In this document: piece after piece, positions 8,845 through 17,896 of the stretch | Layout: each line of letters starts with the position of its first letter | How positions within the stretch are numbered: position 1 is the stretch's first letter | DNA from: Haloarchaeobius sp. FL176 | GTDB taxonomy: Archaea; Halobacteriota; Halobacteria; Halobacteriales; Natrialbaceae | Assembly (NCBI RefSeq): GCF_024609245.1 | Contig: NZ_JANJYH010000003.1 | Coordinates: 372,001 to 436,000 of the forward strand | DNA: 64,000 nucleotides | Direction of reading: 5' to 3' | Position numbers and translations under genes: made by a program | The notes under the pieces: generated by a model | Database searches by the model: none | What the model saw: only the letters and a program-made list of their open reading frames with translations | Told to the model about the DNA's origin: nothing

Positions 8845-9561
8845 CTACCGCGACGTCTCGACCCGCTCGAAGAACCCGGGCGACACGTCGACGCTCGTCC
8901 CGTCCGCGACTGCGACGGCGTCCTCGTCGCCACCGTCGAATCGGATAGATGCCCCCGCGACCAGCGGCGCGACGACGCCGGCCGTGAGCACCGCGGGCGA
9001 GGCCACCGTCCCGCTGACCGCGACCGTGTCGTCGGCGGTCAGGCCCAGCTCGTCGGCAACCCACTCGGCCCCGGTGACCAGATCCCCGTGCGTGTACTGC
9101 CGGTCGCCGTCGTCGAGAATCGCGTCGGACGGCGACGTCGGCTCGGGCGGCATCGTCGGGTTCTCGCTCCAGACCCCGCCTTCCCAGTAGTCGTGCGCCG
9201 GGGTCTCCGGCTCCGTGCCGTAGCCCACCGTCGCCGTCCCCGGCGCGATGTCGTACGCACCGAGCCGGTCCGTCGGCGCGACGAACGCCCGCGCCTCGAC
9301 CGCAGTGGGCGGGTCGAACGTCGTCACCGCGCCCAGCAGCGACGCCCCGAGGAACGTCAGCACGGGCTGGGCGCGCGGCGACGACACGATTGCGACCTCG
9401 GCCCCGGTCCGCACGCCGCGCTTGTGCAGGAGGTTGCCCGTCTTCCACGCCGTCGTCAGGAAGCGGCGGTAGTCGTAACGCTGGGTCGTCGGCCCCTCCG
9501 CGAACAGCGCTGGCGAATCGCTCCGTCGATCCCGTGCCAGCACGTCGGCGAGCGTATTCAT
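8845..9561 (-). CDS. Stand-alone fragment-like AMP-ligase domain protein
   Basis: A 238-residue protein from ATG 9561 with its own TATA box. It reads as the N-terminal AMP-binding fold of an acyl-CoA synthetase: MNTLADVLARD, then YDYRRFLTTAWKTGNLL, VAIVSSPRAQPVLTFLGASL, and a late TVAVSGTVASPAVLTAG. It lacks the P-loop (SGTTGKPKG), the TE motif and the whole C-terminal domain with the catalytic Lys, so it is unlikely to be an active ligase. The frame is intact and the acidic composition is normal, which argues against a decaying pseudogene. It converges on the acyl-CoA synthetase 103 bases away. Role unknown: a regulatory or binding relic is possible. Confidence 0.75.
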   Translation of the reverse strand: MNTLADVLARDRRSDSPALFAEGPTTQRYDYRRFLTTAWKTGNLLHKRGVRTGAEVAIVSSPRAQPVLTFLGASLLGAVTTFDPPTAVEARAFVAPTDRLGAYDIAPGTATVGYGTEPETPAHDYWEGGVWSENPTMPPEPTSPSDAILDDGDRQYTHGDLVTGAEWVADELGLTADDTVAVSGTVASPAVLTAGVVAPLVAGASIRFDGGDEDAVAVADGTSVDVSPGFFERVETSR

Positions 9562-9583
9562 ACCTCGGCGTTGGGTACAGGCG

Positions 9584-9593
9584 GGCAAAAGTG
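9584..9593 (-). promoter_or_regulatory. TATA box for the stand-alone AMP-ligase-like gene
   Basis: Minus-strand CACTTTTGCC lies 23-32 bases before the ATG at 9561. It supports this start over the in-frame M at 9624, and shows the gene has its own promoter. Confidence 0.5.
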
Positions 9594-9797
9594 CGTGGAG
9601 TTCGCGAGGGTGGGGGAGCGCCACCGAGCGAATCGGCTGGGGAGGCCTGCGGTGCAGTTGCGGTGCTGTGTGGATGGGACTGAACGGGGCGACGTTCTCC
9701 GCGTCGCCACGAGCGGAGCGAGGACCGGGAGTCGAGACGCCCGGGGGCCTTCTGGCTGTTGTCGACGCCAGTCGTTCCAGACAGCATAGAGACTGTC

Positions 9798-9815
9798 CGT
9801 TCGAGAGATCGAACG
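9798..9815 (-). terminator. Hairpin 3' of dnaJ
   Basis: CGTTCGA (9798-9804) and TCGAACG (9809-9815) form a perfect 7-bp stem with a 4-base loop, about 28 bases past the dnaJ stop. No T-run follows, so it may be an RNA 3'-end stabiliser rather than a classical terminator. Confidence 0.35.
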
Positions 9816-9843
9816 ACGGTTGAAACAGACAGCGCCGATATTC

Positions 9844-11016
9844 TCAGAAGAAGCTCTCAATCTTCTCGAAGAAGCCCTTCTTCACCTCGATGTCCTCGCC
9901 GCCGGCCTCGGCGAACGCCTCCAGTGCCTCGCGCTGCTCCTCGTTCAGGTCCGACGGCGTCACCACGTGAACCTGGACGAACAGGTCCCCCTCGCCCCGG
10001 CGACGGAGGTGCGGCATCCCCTTGTCGCGCAGGCGGAAGGTCTCGCCGCTCTGGGTGCCCTCGGGTATCTCCAGTTCGACGCGACCACCGAGGGTCTCGA
10101 TCTCGACGGTGTCGCCGAAGACCGCCTGCGGGAACGAGACGGGGAGCCGGTAGTAGAGGTCGTCACCCTCGCGCTCGAAGTCCTCGTGGTCGGCGACGCT
10201 GATCTCGATGATGAGGTCGCCACGTGGCGCGCCGGGCTCGCCGACCGCGCCCTCGCCGCCCATCCGGATGGTCTGGCCGTGCTGGACGCCCGGGGGAATC
10301 TCGACGGAGAGGGAGGCCTCCTCCGCGACGACGCCGTCGCCGCCACAGTCGGCACACTGCTCGTCGTACAGCTCACCCTCGCCCTCACAGCGGCGGCAGG
10401 TCTGGGTCTCCTGAACCCGCCCGAGAGGGGTCTGCTGGACGCGCGTGACCCGACCCTGGCCGTTGCACTCGGGACAGGTCTCGACGTCGGCGTCCGGCGG
10501 GTGTCCCTCGCCTTCGCACGTGTCGCAGTGCCCGGGCCGTGAGATCGTCACCTGCTTCTCGACGCCCTCGTACACCTCTTCGAAGTCGAGGCTGATCTGT
10601 GTCCGGAGGTCCCGGCCGGGCTGGGGCCCGCGGCTCTGTCCGCGCTGGCCGCCCTGCCCGCCGCCGAAGAACTGCTCGAAGATGTCGTTGATGCCGCCCA
10701 TACCACCCTGGCCGCCGAAGGGGTCCCCGCCGCGACCGCCACCGAAGCCGCCCGCACCGCCGGCGCCCTGGTCGAAGCCGCCGCGCTTCTCCGCCTGCTC
10801 GAAGCGCTCGTGGCCGAGGCGGTCGTACGCCTGGCGCTTCTGGTCGTCTGTGAGGACCTCCTTCGCCTTCTTCACCTGCTTGAACTTCTCCTCGGCGTCC
10901 TCCGCATCTGACACGTCCGGGTGGTACTCGGCGGCCTTCTTTCGGTAGGCCTGCTTGATCTCGTCCTCGGACGCGTCCTTGCCGACACCGAGAACGTCGT
11001 AGAAGTCCTCACTCAT
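9844..11016 (-). CDS. dnaJ: Chaperone DnaJ (Hsp40, type I)
   Basis: A 390-residue co-chaperone that stimulates DnaK ATPase and delivers unfolded clients. The J domain has the HPD tripeptide at residues 32-34. A Gly/Phe-rich linker (GAGGAGGFGGGRGG) follows. The zinc domain has four CxxCxGxG repeats: CDTCEGEG, CPECNGQG, CRRCEGEG and CADCGGDG. The C-terminal substrate-binding domains include IPPGVQHGQTIRM. Length and layout are complete. It is the last gene of grpE-dnaK-dnaJ, 156 bases after dnaK. That spacer contains two overlapping hairpins, so its expression may be tuned separately. Confidence 0.97.
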   Translation of the reverse strand: MSEDFYDVLGVGKDASEDEIKQAYRKKAAEYHPDVSDAEDAEEKFKQVKKAKEVLTDDQKRQAYDRLGHERFEQAEKRGGFDQGAGGAGGFGGGRGGDPFGGQGGMGGINDIFEQFFGGGQGGQRGQSRGPQPGRDLRTQISLDFEEVYEGVEKQVTISRPGHCDTCEGEGHPPDADVETCPECNGQGRVTRVQQTPLGRVQETQTCRRCEGEGELYDEQCADCGGDGVVAEEASLSVEIPPGVQHGQTIRMGGEGAVGEPGAPRGDLIIEISVADHEDFEREGDDLYYRLPVSFPQAVFGDTVEIETLGGRVELEIPEGTQSGETFRLRDKGMPHLRRRGEGDLFVQVHVVTPSDLNEEQREALEAFAEAGGEDIEVKKGFFEKIESFF

Positions 11017-11073
11017 TGGTTATCACACTGTAGCGGATTGGAACACTTGAAAAGAACGGGTTCGGCTGGCGAG

Positions 11074-11107
11074 CGTCCCCGTCGGGGGACGACGGCGGTG
11101 CCGTCGT
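11074..11107 (-). other. Two overlapping hairpins in the dnaK-dnaJ spacer
   Basis: Stem 1 pairs CGTCCCC (11074-11080) with GGGGACG (11085-11091). Stem 2 pairs ACGACGGC (11089-11096) with GCCGTCGT (11100-11107). They share bases 11089-11091, so full-length versions exclude each other. They lie 65 or more bases after the dnaK stop, and the dnaJ ATG is at 11016. Both stems are perfect; their function is inferred only from position. Confidence 0.4.
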
Positions 11108-11172
11108 CGGATTCGACTGCGTACTCCTCGTCAACGCCGCCGGACTGGGTCTGACGGGCCGACGAAGACGGC

Positions 11173-13056
11173 CTATTCCTCGTCGTCTTCGTCGACGTCC
11201 TCGAAGTCGGCGTCGACGTACTCCCCGTCGTCCTCGGCCGCGTCACCGCCGGGGGCTGCGCCGCCGGGGCCTGCCGCGCCGCCTGCGGCGCCGGCACCGC
11301 CTGCGGCCGCCTCGCCCTCGTACATCTGCTTGCCGATCTCCTGCAGCTCAGTCGAGAGCGACTCGGCTGCGTCCTCGATCTCCTCCTTGCTCGCGTCGTC
11401 GTCGGAGATGACCGCCTCGACCTCGTCCATCTCGGCCTCGATGGTCTCGCGGAGGTCGTCGTCGACGGCGTCCTCGTTCTCGTCGAGCAGCGTCTCGGCG
11501 CGCTGGAGCGTCGCCTCGGCGTTGTTCTTCGCCTCGATGCGCTCGCGGCGCTTGCGGTCCTCCTCGGCGTGCTCTTCGGCCTCGGCCTGCATCTGGTCGA
11601 TCTCGGCGTCCGAGAGGCCCGCACCACCCTCGATGGTGATGTCCTCGCGGTTGCCCGAGCCCTTGTCCTCGGCGGAGACGTTGACGATACCGTTCTCGTC
11701 GATGCTGAAGGTGACCTCGATCTGCGGCGTTCCGGCCGGCGCCGGCGGGATGCCGGTCAGGTGGAACTCACCGAGCAGCTCGTTGTCCTCGGCCATCTCG
11801 CGCTCGCCCTGGAACACGCGGACCTGGACGGAGGTCTGGTTGTCCGCGGCCGTGGTGAAGATCTTCGACTCCTCGGTCGGGATGGTCGTGTTCTTCTCGA
11901 TGAGACGCTCGAACAGCCCGCCCTTGACCTCGATACCCAGCGAGAGCGGCGTCACGTCGAGCAGGACGATGTCGTCGACCTCGCCGCCGAGCACGCCGCC
12001 CTGGATGGCCGCGCCGAGCGCGACGGCCTCGTCGGGGTTGACGTTCTTCTTGGGCTCCTGCCCGATGAGCTCGGAGACCTTCTCCTTGACCTGGGGCATC
12101 CGGGTGGAGCCACCGACGAGCAGCACCTCGTCGATGTCGGCCTTGTCGTAGTTCGCGTCCTCGAGAGCCTGCTCGGTCGGCTCGACCGTGCGCTCGATGA
12201 GGTCCTGCGTGAGGTTCTCGAACTTCGCCCGCGTCACCGACTTCTCGAGGTGGATGGGGCCGTCGTCGGTCGCCGTGATGAACGGGAGGTTGATCTCCGT
12301 CTCCTTCCGGCTGGAGAGCTCGATCTTCGCCTCCTCGGCGGCGTCCTTCAGACGCTGGAGCGCCTGGCGGTCCTCGCGCAGGTCGATGCCGTGGTCGTCC
12401 TCGAACTCGTCGGCGAGCCAGTCGATGATGGCCTCGTCCCAGTCGTCGCCACCGAGGTCGTTGTCACCGTTCGTGGCGACGACCTCGTAGACGCCGCCAC
12501 CCAGGTCGAGGATGGAGACGTCGAACGTGCCGCCCCCGAGGTCGTACACGAGGACGGTCTGGTCGGAGTCGTCGTCGAGCCCGTACGCCATCGCGGCGGC
12601 GGTCGGCTCGTTGATGATGCGCTCGACCTCGAAGCCGGCGACCTCGCCGGCGTCCTTGGTCGCCTGGCGCTGGCGGTCGCTGAAGTACGCCGGCACCGTG
12701 ATGACGGCCTTCTCGACCTCTTCGCCGAGGTACTCCTCGGCGTCGCGCTTGAGCTTCCCGAGGATCATCGCCGAGATCTCCTGTGGCGTGTAGTCCTCGC
12801 CGTCGATATCGACTGTGTAGTCGTCCTCGCCCATGTGGCGCTTGATGGACGCGATAGTGCGCTCGGGGTTCTGGATCGCCTGGTTCTTCGCCGGTTTCCC
12901 GACGAGTCGCTCGCCGTCGTCGGTGAACGCGACGACCGAGGGCGTCGTCCGGTTGCCCTCGCTGTTGACGATGATCTCCGGATCGCCACCTTCCATCACC
13001 GCGAACGCGGAGTTGGTCGTCCCAAGGTCGATTCCGATTATCTTGTTGCTCGCCAT
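11173..13056 (-). CDS. dnaK: Chaperone DnaK (Hsp70)
   Basis: A 627-residue ATP-dependent chaperone. The ATPase domain starts with [18 protein letters not shown] (phosphate 1), has [19 protein letters not shown] (phosphate 2) and [12 protein letters not shown] (adenosine motif). The substrate domain includes [16 protein letters not shown] and [12 protein letters not shown]. The C-terminal tail is Gly/Ala-rich, then strongly acidic and ends EEE-like. It is the middle gene of grpE-dnaK-dnaJ and has its own strong TATA box 149 bases after grpE, so it can be induced independently, as expected for a heat-shock gene. Confidence 0.97.
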   Translation of the reverse strand: MASNKIIGIDLGTTNSAFAVMEGGDPEIIVNSEGNRTTPSVVAFTDDGERLVGKPAKNQAIQNPERTIASIKRHMGEDDYTVDIDGEDYTPQEISAMILGKLKRDAEEYLGEEVEKAVITVPAYFSDRQRQATKDAGEVAGFEVERIINEPTAAAMAYGLDDDSDQTVLVYDLGGGTFDVSILDLGGGVYEVVATNGDNDLGGDDWDEAIIDWLADEFEDDHGIDLREDRQALQRLKDAAEEAKIELSSRKETEINLPFITATDDGPIHLEKSVTRAKFENLTQDLIERTVEPTEQALEDANYDKADIDEVLLVGGSTRMPQVKEKVSELIGQEPKKNVNPDEAVALGAAIQGGVLGGEVDDIVLLDVTPLSLGIEVKGGLFERLIEKNTTIPTEESKIFTTAADNQTSVQVRVFQGEREMAEDNELLGEFHLTGIPPAPAGTPQIEVTFSIDENGIVNVSAEDKGSGNREDITIEGGAGLSDAEIDQMQAEAEEHAEEDRKRRERIEAKNNAEATLQRAETLLDENEDAVDDDLRETIEAEMDEVEAVISDDDASKEEIEDAAESLSTELQEIGKQMYEGEAAAGGAGAAGGAAGPGGAAPGGDAAEDDGEYVDADFEDVDEDDEE

Positions 13057-13082
13057 GTTAGGGTCTACTAACTCGCTTGAGC

Positions 13083-13090
13083 TTTTAAAA
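13083..13090 (-). promoter_or_regulatory. TATA box of dnaK
   Basis: TTTTAAAA, self-complementary, centred about 30 bases before the dnaK ATG (13056) inside a 60-base AT-rich stretch. It is one of the clearest promoters in the window. Confidence 0.65.
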
Positions 13091-13205
13091 CTTGCTTTAC
13101 TCGACTCGGCAACGAATTAAAGCCGTTACTCGCTACCATACCGGCCGTAAGGCTAATTTTCGCGTTCGTCGGAATTGGCTTTACGCTTCCGGCCACTGAC
13201 CGCCG

Positions 13206-14210
13206 TCAGTGCCGGTTGTCGCCCGCGGCGGCTTCCTCCTCCGCCGGCGCCTCCTCGTCGTTCGATGTCTCCGACGCTCCGTCGGTCGCCTCGGCCGCTG
13301 CGTCACCCTCCTCGACTTCGCCGCCCAGTGCGACCGCCTCGTCGGGCTCGTGGTCGGCACCGTTGCTCACGGTCACCTGCGCGGTCTGGATGACCTTGTC
13401 GGCCATCTCGTATCCCGGCCGATAGACGTCGACGATCTCGCCCTCGGGGAGTTCGCTGTCGACCCGTACCATCACTTCGTGGCGCTGCGGGTCGACCTCG
13501 TCGCCCGCCGACGGGACGATCTCCTCGACGTTCTCGTCCTCCAGCACGCGGTCGAAGTCGCGCAGCGTCGCCTCGACACCCCCGCGGATGTCCGCGTCCT
13601 CGCCGTCCTGTTCGAGCGCGCGGGTGAGGTTGTCGCGAACCGGGAGGAGTCGCTCGACGAGGTCCTCCGTGGCGCGCTCTCGAATCTGGTCCTGCTTCTT
13701 TTTCGAGCGCTCCTTGTAGTTCTTGAAGTCCGCCTGCTTCCGGACGAGACGCTGTTTCAGACCCTCGCGCTCCTCTTCGAGGTCTTCGACCTCGTCCTCC
13801 AGCTCGTCGACCCGCCGATGCAGGTCGTCCGCGTCGTCCTTCAGCTCGAACGCCCGCTCGACGAGCGCCGCCACTTCCGCCCCGAGCTCCTCGTCGTACT
13901 GGCTGGCGCGCTCGACGAGGTCCTCACCGACGGGAGAGGCCACCCGCTGGCCCTCCTCGTCCGATGCAGCGGCGCCCTCACCCTCGTCCGCTGCCGACTC
14001 CGCTTCGTCGGCGTGTGCGCTCTCGGGGGCGGGCTCGTCCGTGGACGCTGACGCGTCGGACTCGGCCGACGCGTCGGCGGTCTCCTCCTCGTCGACCGCC
14101 GCGTCGTCAGTGGGTTCCTCGACCTCGTCCGGAGGCGACTCCGGCGGCTCGTCCGCGGCTGCCGACCCCTCCTCTCGGGCCGACTGCTCCGTATCCTCGT
14201 CTTCGTCCAT
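13206..14210 (-). CDS. grpE: Nucleotide exchange factor GrpE with long acidic N-terminus
   Basis: A 334-residue protein, ATG 14210. It releases ADP from DnaK. The conserved part is residues about 130-280: a long coiled coil (VDELEDEVEDLEEEREGLKQ, then ADFKNYKERSKKK) followed by LLPVRDNLTRALE and the beta domain with DPQRHEVMVRVDSELPEG and VYRPGYEMADKVI. About 110 N-terminal and 50 C-terminal residues are low-complexity Asp/Glu/Ala/Ser, making it much longer than bacterial GrpE (about 200). Such acidic extensions are common in haloarchaea. It leads the grpE-dnaK-dnaJ block. Confidence 0.95.
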   Translation of the reverse strand: MDEDEDTEQSAREEGSAAADEPPESPPDEVEEPTDDAAVDEEETADASAESDASASTDEPAPESAHADEAESAADEGEGAAASDEEGQRVASPVGEDLVERASQYDEELGAEVAALVERAFELKDDADDLHRRVDELEDEVEDLEEEREGLKQRLVRKQADFKNYKERSKKKQDQIRERATEDLVERLLPVRDNLTRALEQDGEDADIRGGVEATLRDFDRVLEDENVEEIVPSAGDEVDPQRHEVMVRVDSELPEGEIVDVYRPGYEMADKVIQTAQVTVSNGADHEPDEAVALGGEVEEGDAAAEATDGASETSNDEEAPAEEEAAAGDNRH

Positions 14211-14232
14211 GTGCGAAACAAAACCGGTGGGT

Positions 14233-14243
14233 GAACAAAAGGG
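14233..14243 (-). promoter_or_regulatory. TATA box of grpE
   Basis: Minus-strand CCCTTTTGTTC, 23-33 bases before the ATG at 14210. It fixes that start instead of earlier in-frame codons. Confidence 0.5.
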
Positions 14244-14332
14244 TTCAGGTACGCGGCGAGGGGCACAGCCGAAGTCGTCGGTCACCCGTCCACCCGGAAC
14301 ACGTAACTCGCCCGGGTGGCAATCACCAGCCC

Positions 14333-15697
14333 GTGACGGTCTCGCTCCGCTTCGAGGACGGCACGCTGCGGGTAGACGGTGACGGGCTCGACGAGATTCC
14401 CGACGTCGAGTACGACGCCCGGAGCGACGCCGGCCGCGCGCCGGCGCACCGGTACGCCGCGGTTCGCGACTGGCTGGCCCGCCACGACCGCGCGGTCGAC
14501 GATCACGCGCTCTCTCTCGACCCAGTGACCGAACTCCAGTCCGACTACGAGCTCCGCAGCTACCAGCAGGACGCGCTCGACGCGTGGGCCGCACGAGGCG
14601 ACGGCGACGAACCTCTCCCGAACCGCGGCTGTATCGAACTCCCGACAGGCAGCGGCAAGACGGTCGTCGCCATCGGTGCCATCGAGCGACTCGAGACGCC
14701 GACGCTCGTCGTCGTCCCAACCCTCGACCTGGTCCACCAGTGGCGCACCGAGCTCGAACGCGAGTTCGACGTGCCAGTCGGCCAGTTCGGCGGCGGCGAC
14801 CAACGCGAGGAAGTGCTGACCGTCTCGACCTACGACTCGGCGTACCTCAAGGCGGCCGATATCGGCGACCGATTCGGGCTCGTGATCTTCGACGAGGTCC
14901 ACCACCTCGGCGGCGAGGGCTACCGCGACATCGGGCGACTACTCGCCGCACCCGCCCGGATGGGTCTCACCGCGACCTTCGAGCGCCCCGACGACGCGCA
15001 CGAGGTCATCGCGGAACTCGTCGGCCCGCTCGTCTACCGCCTCGCGGCCGACGACCTCGCCGGCGACCACCTCGCCAGCTACGACGTGAAGCGGCTCACC
15101 GTCGAGCTCACGCCCGAAGAGCGCGAGCGCTACGAGGAACACCAGTCCACGTTCACCGACTACCTCGCCCGCAGCAACATCCGGTTCACCAGCGGGAGCG
15201 ACTACCAGGAGCTGGTCAAGCGCTCCGGCACCGACCCCGAGGCGCGCGAGGCGCTGCTGGCGAAACAGCGCGCCCGCCGCATCATGATGGGCAGCCAGGC
15301 GAAGCTCGACGCACTCGAATCCATCCTCGACGACCACCGCGACGACCGCATTATCGTCTTCACGGCGCACAACGAGCTCGCGTACGACATCTCGGAACGG
15401 TTCCTCGTCCCGACCATCACGCACGAGACCGGCACGAGCGAACGTCGTGACGTGCTCGAGAAGTTCCGCGACGGCACCTACTCGCGGGTCGTCACGTCGA
15501 ACGTCCTCGACGAGGGCGTCGACGTCCCCGACGCGAACGTCGCCGTCATCCTCTCCGGCAGCGGGAGCGAGCGCGAGTTCACCCAGCGACTCGGGCGCAT
15601 CCTCCGCCCGAAAGCCGACGGGGGGCGCGCGCTGCTGTACGAACTCGTCAGCGCCGAGACCGCCGAGGAGCGCGTCGCGAGCCGCCGTCGGGGGTAG
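14333..15697 (+). CDS. rad25: XPB/Rad25-family DNA helicase
   Basis: A 454-residue superfamily-2 helicase from GTG 14333 (VTVSLRFEDGTLRV). No ATG fits, and the earlier frame overlaps grpE. The N-terminal damage-recognition-like domain is followed by LRSYQQDALDAW, Walker A LPTGSGKTVVA, the DExH box VIFDEVHHL, motif III GLTATFERPDD, and in the second RecA domain TSNVLDEGVDVP and QRLGRILRPKADGG. XPB normally has an R-E-D triad after motif III; here it reads ERPDD. Archaeal XPB works with Bax1, encoded next on the same strand, in a helicase-nuclease pair thought to act in DNA repair. The 3' end overlaps an antisense lipoprotein gene by 50 bases. Confidence 0.88.
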   Translation: MTVSLRFEDGTLRVDGDGLDEIPDVEYDARSDAGRAPAHRYAAVRDWLARHDRAVDDHALSLDPVTELQSDYELRSYQQDALDAWAARGDGDEPLPNRGCIELPTGSGKTVVAIGAIERLETPTLVVVPTLDLVHQWRTELEREFDVPVGQFGGGDQREEVLTVSTYDSAYLKAADIGDRFGLVIFDEVHHLGGEGYRDIGRLLAAPARMGLTATFERPDDAHEVIAELVGPLVYRLAADDLAGDHLASYDVKRLTVELTPEERERYEEHQSTFTDYLARSNIRFTSGSDYQELVKRSGTDPEAREALLAKQRARRIMMGSQAKLDALESILDDHRDDRIIVFTAHNELAYDISERFLVPTITHETGTSERRDVLEKFRDGTYSRVVTSNVLDEGVDVPDANVAVILSGSGSEREFTQRLGRILRPKADGGRALLYELVSAETAEERVASRRRG

Positions 15698-16118
15698 CAC
15701 TCCCGGCCGGCTCGCGCCACTCGAAGGAGATGGAGCCGACTCGGTCGAACGTGAACTCGAACCGGCTTGTCGCCCCGGCAGCGAGCCGCACTCGACGCGC
15801 CCGCTCCAGTCGTTCCCCGTCACGCGTCCAGACCGCCACGAGCGTCAGGTCGACCATCGTCTCCCGGTTGTTGGCGACCACCGCGGTCACGAGGAACTGG
15901 TCGTCGGTCTCGTCGGTCTCCAGCCCGACCGACAGGTCGCGACCGAGCCGCGTCGTCGGCACCGCCGTCGTCGGCGTCGACCCGTCCTCGGTCGGCACGT
16001 CGGGCTCGGTCTCCGGCGGCCGCTGGTCCGCGCCGGGCTGGTCGCCAGGGCGGCGGCTACAGCCCGCGAGCAGCACGGCCCCGGTGACGAGGCTCCGGCA
16101 GAGGGCACGCCGTCGCAT
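15648..16118 (-). CDS. Small putative lipoprotein between rad25 and bax1
   Basis: A 156-residue protein from ATG 16118. The N-terminus RRRALCRSLVTGAVLLAGC ends in a lipobox (LAGC). It is followed by a Pro/Thr/Asp-rich linker and a beta-sandwich-like domain (FLVTAVVANNRETMVDLTLV, then LAAGATSRFEFTF), a layout common in haloarchaeal surface lipoproteins. A twin-Arg motif suggests Tat export. It lies antisense between two co-oriented repair genes, and its last 50 bases overlap the end of rad25, so antisense interference is possible. Function unknown. Confidence 0.75.
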   Translation of the reverse strand: MRRRALCRSLVTGAVLLAGCSRRPGDQPGADQRPPETEPDVPTEDGSTPTTAVPTTRLGRDLSVGLETDETDDQFLVTAVVANNRETMVDLTLVAVWTRDGERLERARRVRLAAGATSRFEFTFDRVGSISFEWREPAGSATPDGGSRRAPRRSRR

Positions 16119-16207
16119 CGACCGCGGCTTCGGTGGGTCGGTACGAAACCTTTGTGACTCGGGTCGGGGAGTTGCGCTTTTCACTGCCCGTCTCCCATGA
16201 GCAGACG

Positions 16208-17731
16208 ATGCTGACGAAGGACCTGCTCCGGGTGTCACGCGCCGGCGGCGGCTATCACCCGCAGTTCGCCCGTCCGGAGCACGAGGAACTCGCGGCGCGC
16301 ACGCTCGGCGTGTTCCAGGGCCACGTCGGCGAACAGCGCGGGGACCTCCGGGACGCACTCGCCGAGCTGGAGGCCGACGCGCCGGACTTCAAGCTCGTCC
16401 GGGGGTTCGCGAAGCTCGTCGAACGGGAGACGATGTTCGAAACACGCGCACCGGTCGAGCCGGAGCGTGCTCGGCGAGCGGCGTTCGAGGCCGCCGAAAC
16501 GGTCGGCGTCGTCACCGCCGCGGAGCGGGACGAGGCACTTGGACGGGCGGCGACGGCGCGCGGCGTCGACGCCGACGACCTCGCCAGGTCACTCTACGCC
16601 GACCTCGAGGACCGGCAGGTACTCGAGAGCGTCGACGCGCCCTGGTCCCCAGCGGAGCTCGTCGCGCAGTACAACCTCTCGCTCGCACAGACGACGCTGT
16701 TCGACGCGACCGAGGTCCGGGTTCGCTCGTCGGACCCGAAGGCGCTCGTCTCGGCGGTCAAGCGCCTCCGGCTGCTGTACGAGATCCACCGGACCGACGA
16801 CGGCCGCGAGGTCGTCGTCACCGGCCCCGACGCGCTGTTCCGCCGCTCGCGCCGCTACGGGACCCGCTTCGCCCGGCTGCTCCGCACCGTCGCGAAGACC
16901 GACGACTGGCGACTCGCGGCGACCATCGACGACCACGGCACCGAGCGAGAGCTGGTGCTGACGGACGACGACCCTGTTCGGGTGCCCGGCACCGAACCGG
17001 TCGCGGAGGTCGAGTTCGACAGCGAGGTCGAGCGCGACGTGGCGACGCGGTTCGAGTCCCTCGGGCTGGACTGGGACATCGTCCGCGAGCCCGAACCGCT
17101 CGCGACCGGCTCGCGGGTGATGATTCCGGACTTCGTGTTCGACTGGCGTCCCGGCGACGACGAGTTCCGGGTCTACTTCGAGGTGATGGGGTTCTGGACG
17201 CCCGAGTACGTCGCGAAGAAGCTCGCCCAGCTCGACGAGCTGGAGGACGTGGAGATGCTCGTCGCGGTGGACGAGTCGCTCGGCGTCGGCGAGGAGATCT
17301 CGGCGATGGACCACCGCGTCATCACCTACTCGCGGACCATCCGCGTGAAGGACGTCCGCGACGCCCTCCGGCACTACGAGGACGAGCTGGTCGCGACGGC
17401 GGCCGAGAAGTTACCGGACGCCCTCGTTCCCGACGACGACGTGGTGACGCTGTCGGCACTGGCGGACCGGCACGGCGTCAGCGAGAGCGCCGTCGAGGGG
17501 AAGTCGTTCCCCGAGCACGAGCGCGTCGGGCGGACGCTCGTTCGGCCCGCCGTGCTGGACGTGGTGGGCGAGCGCGTCGTGGCAGGGATGACGCTCGACG
17601 AGGCGGAGGCGGTGCTCGACGAGTTCGGGCTGGACGACGCGAGCGCGACGCTCTCCCACATGGGCTACCGGGTCGAGTGGGCCGGACTGGACGGGGGGAC
17701 GGTGCGAGAGGCCGACAGCGGCGGAGGATGA
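16208..17731 (+). CDS. bax1: Bax1-family nuclease (DUF790), partner of archaeal XPB
   Basis: A 507-residue protein; ATG 16208 gives MLTKDLLRVSRAGGGYHPQF, the usual Bax1 N-terminus. DUF790/Bax1 proteins bind archaeal XPB and, in Sulfolobus-type systems, form a helicase-nuclease that cuts unwound DNA. A PD-(D/E)xK-like core is visible at residues about 285-345: EFDSEVERDVATRFESLG, then MIPDFVF with the acidic residue, and VYFEVMGFWTPEYVAKKL with the Lys. Its position just after rad25 on the same strand supports partnership, though a lipoprotein gene on the other strand separates them. The C-terminal 100 residues are helical. Confidence 0.88.
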   Translation: MLTKDLLRVSRAGGGYHPQFARPEHEELAARTLGVFQGHVGEQRGDLRDALAELEADAPDFKLVRGFAKLVERETMFETRAPVEPERARRAAFEAAETVGVVTAAERDEALGRAATARGVDADDLARSLYADLEDRQVLESVDAPWSPAELVAQYNLSLAQTTLFDATEVRVRSSDPKALVSAVKRLRLLYEIHRTDDGREVVVTGPDALFRRSRRYGTRFARLLRTVAKTDDWRLAATIDDHGTERELVLTDDDPVRVPGTEPVAEVEFDSEVERDVATRFESLGLDWDIVREPEPLATGSRVMIPDFVFDWRPGDDEFRVYFEVMGFWTPEYVAKKLAQLDELEDVEMLVAVDESLGVGEEISAMDHRVITYSRTIRVKDVRDALRHYEDELVATAAEKLPDALVPDDDVVTLSALADRHGVSESAVEGKSFPEHERVGRTLVRPAVLDVVGERVVAGMTLDEAEAVLDEFGLDDASATLSHMGYRVEWAGLDGGTVREADSGGG

Positions 17732-17896
17732 GCGGGCGGAGGCCGTACCGTCGCTGGCTGGGATGGCGAACAGGCGACGCCGTTCGTTCGCGCGACGGTG
17801 CGTCACGCAGCCGCCTCGGCCGTCGCGCGTCGCGTGGTCAGGGCACGCCGTGTCTGGACGCGGATCCGGATAAAAAGGGTCGGACGGCGAAACGAC

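Noticed and set aside
13057-13205. AT-rich 149-base spacer before dnaK considered as a small RNA gene.
   Set aside because: It is explained by the dnaK promoter, and no stable stem was seen.
17732-17896. A short ATG-led frame directly after bax1 starting MSGRRPYRRWLGW.
   Set aside because: Arg-rich, atypical for an acidic proteome, no promoter, and it shifts into the antisense of the next gene.
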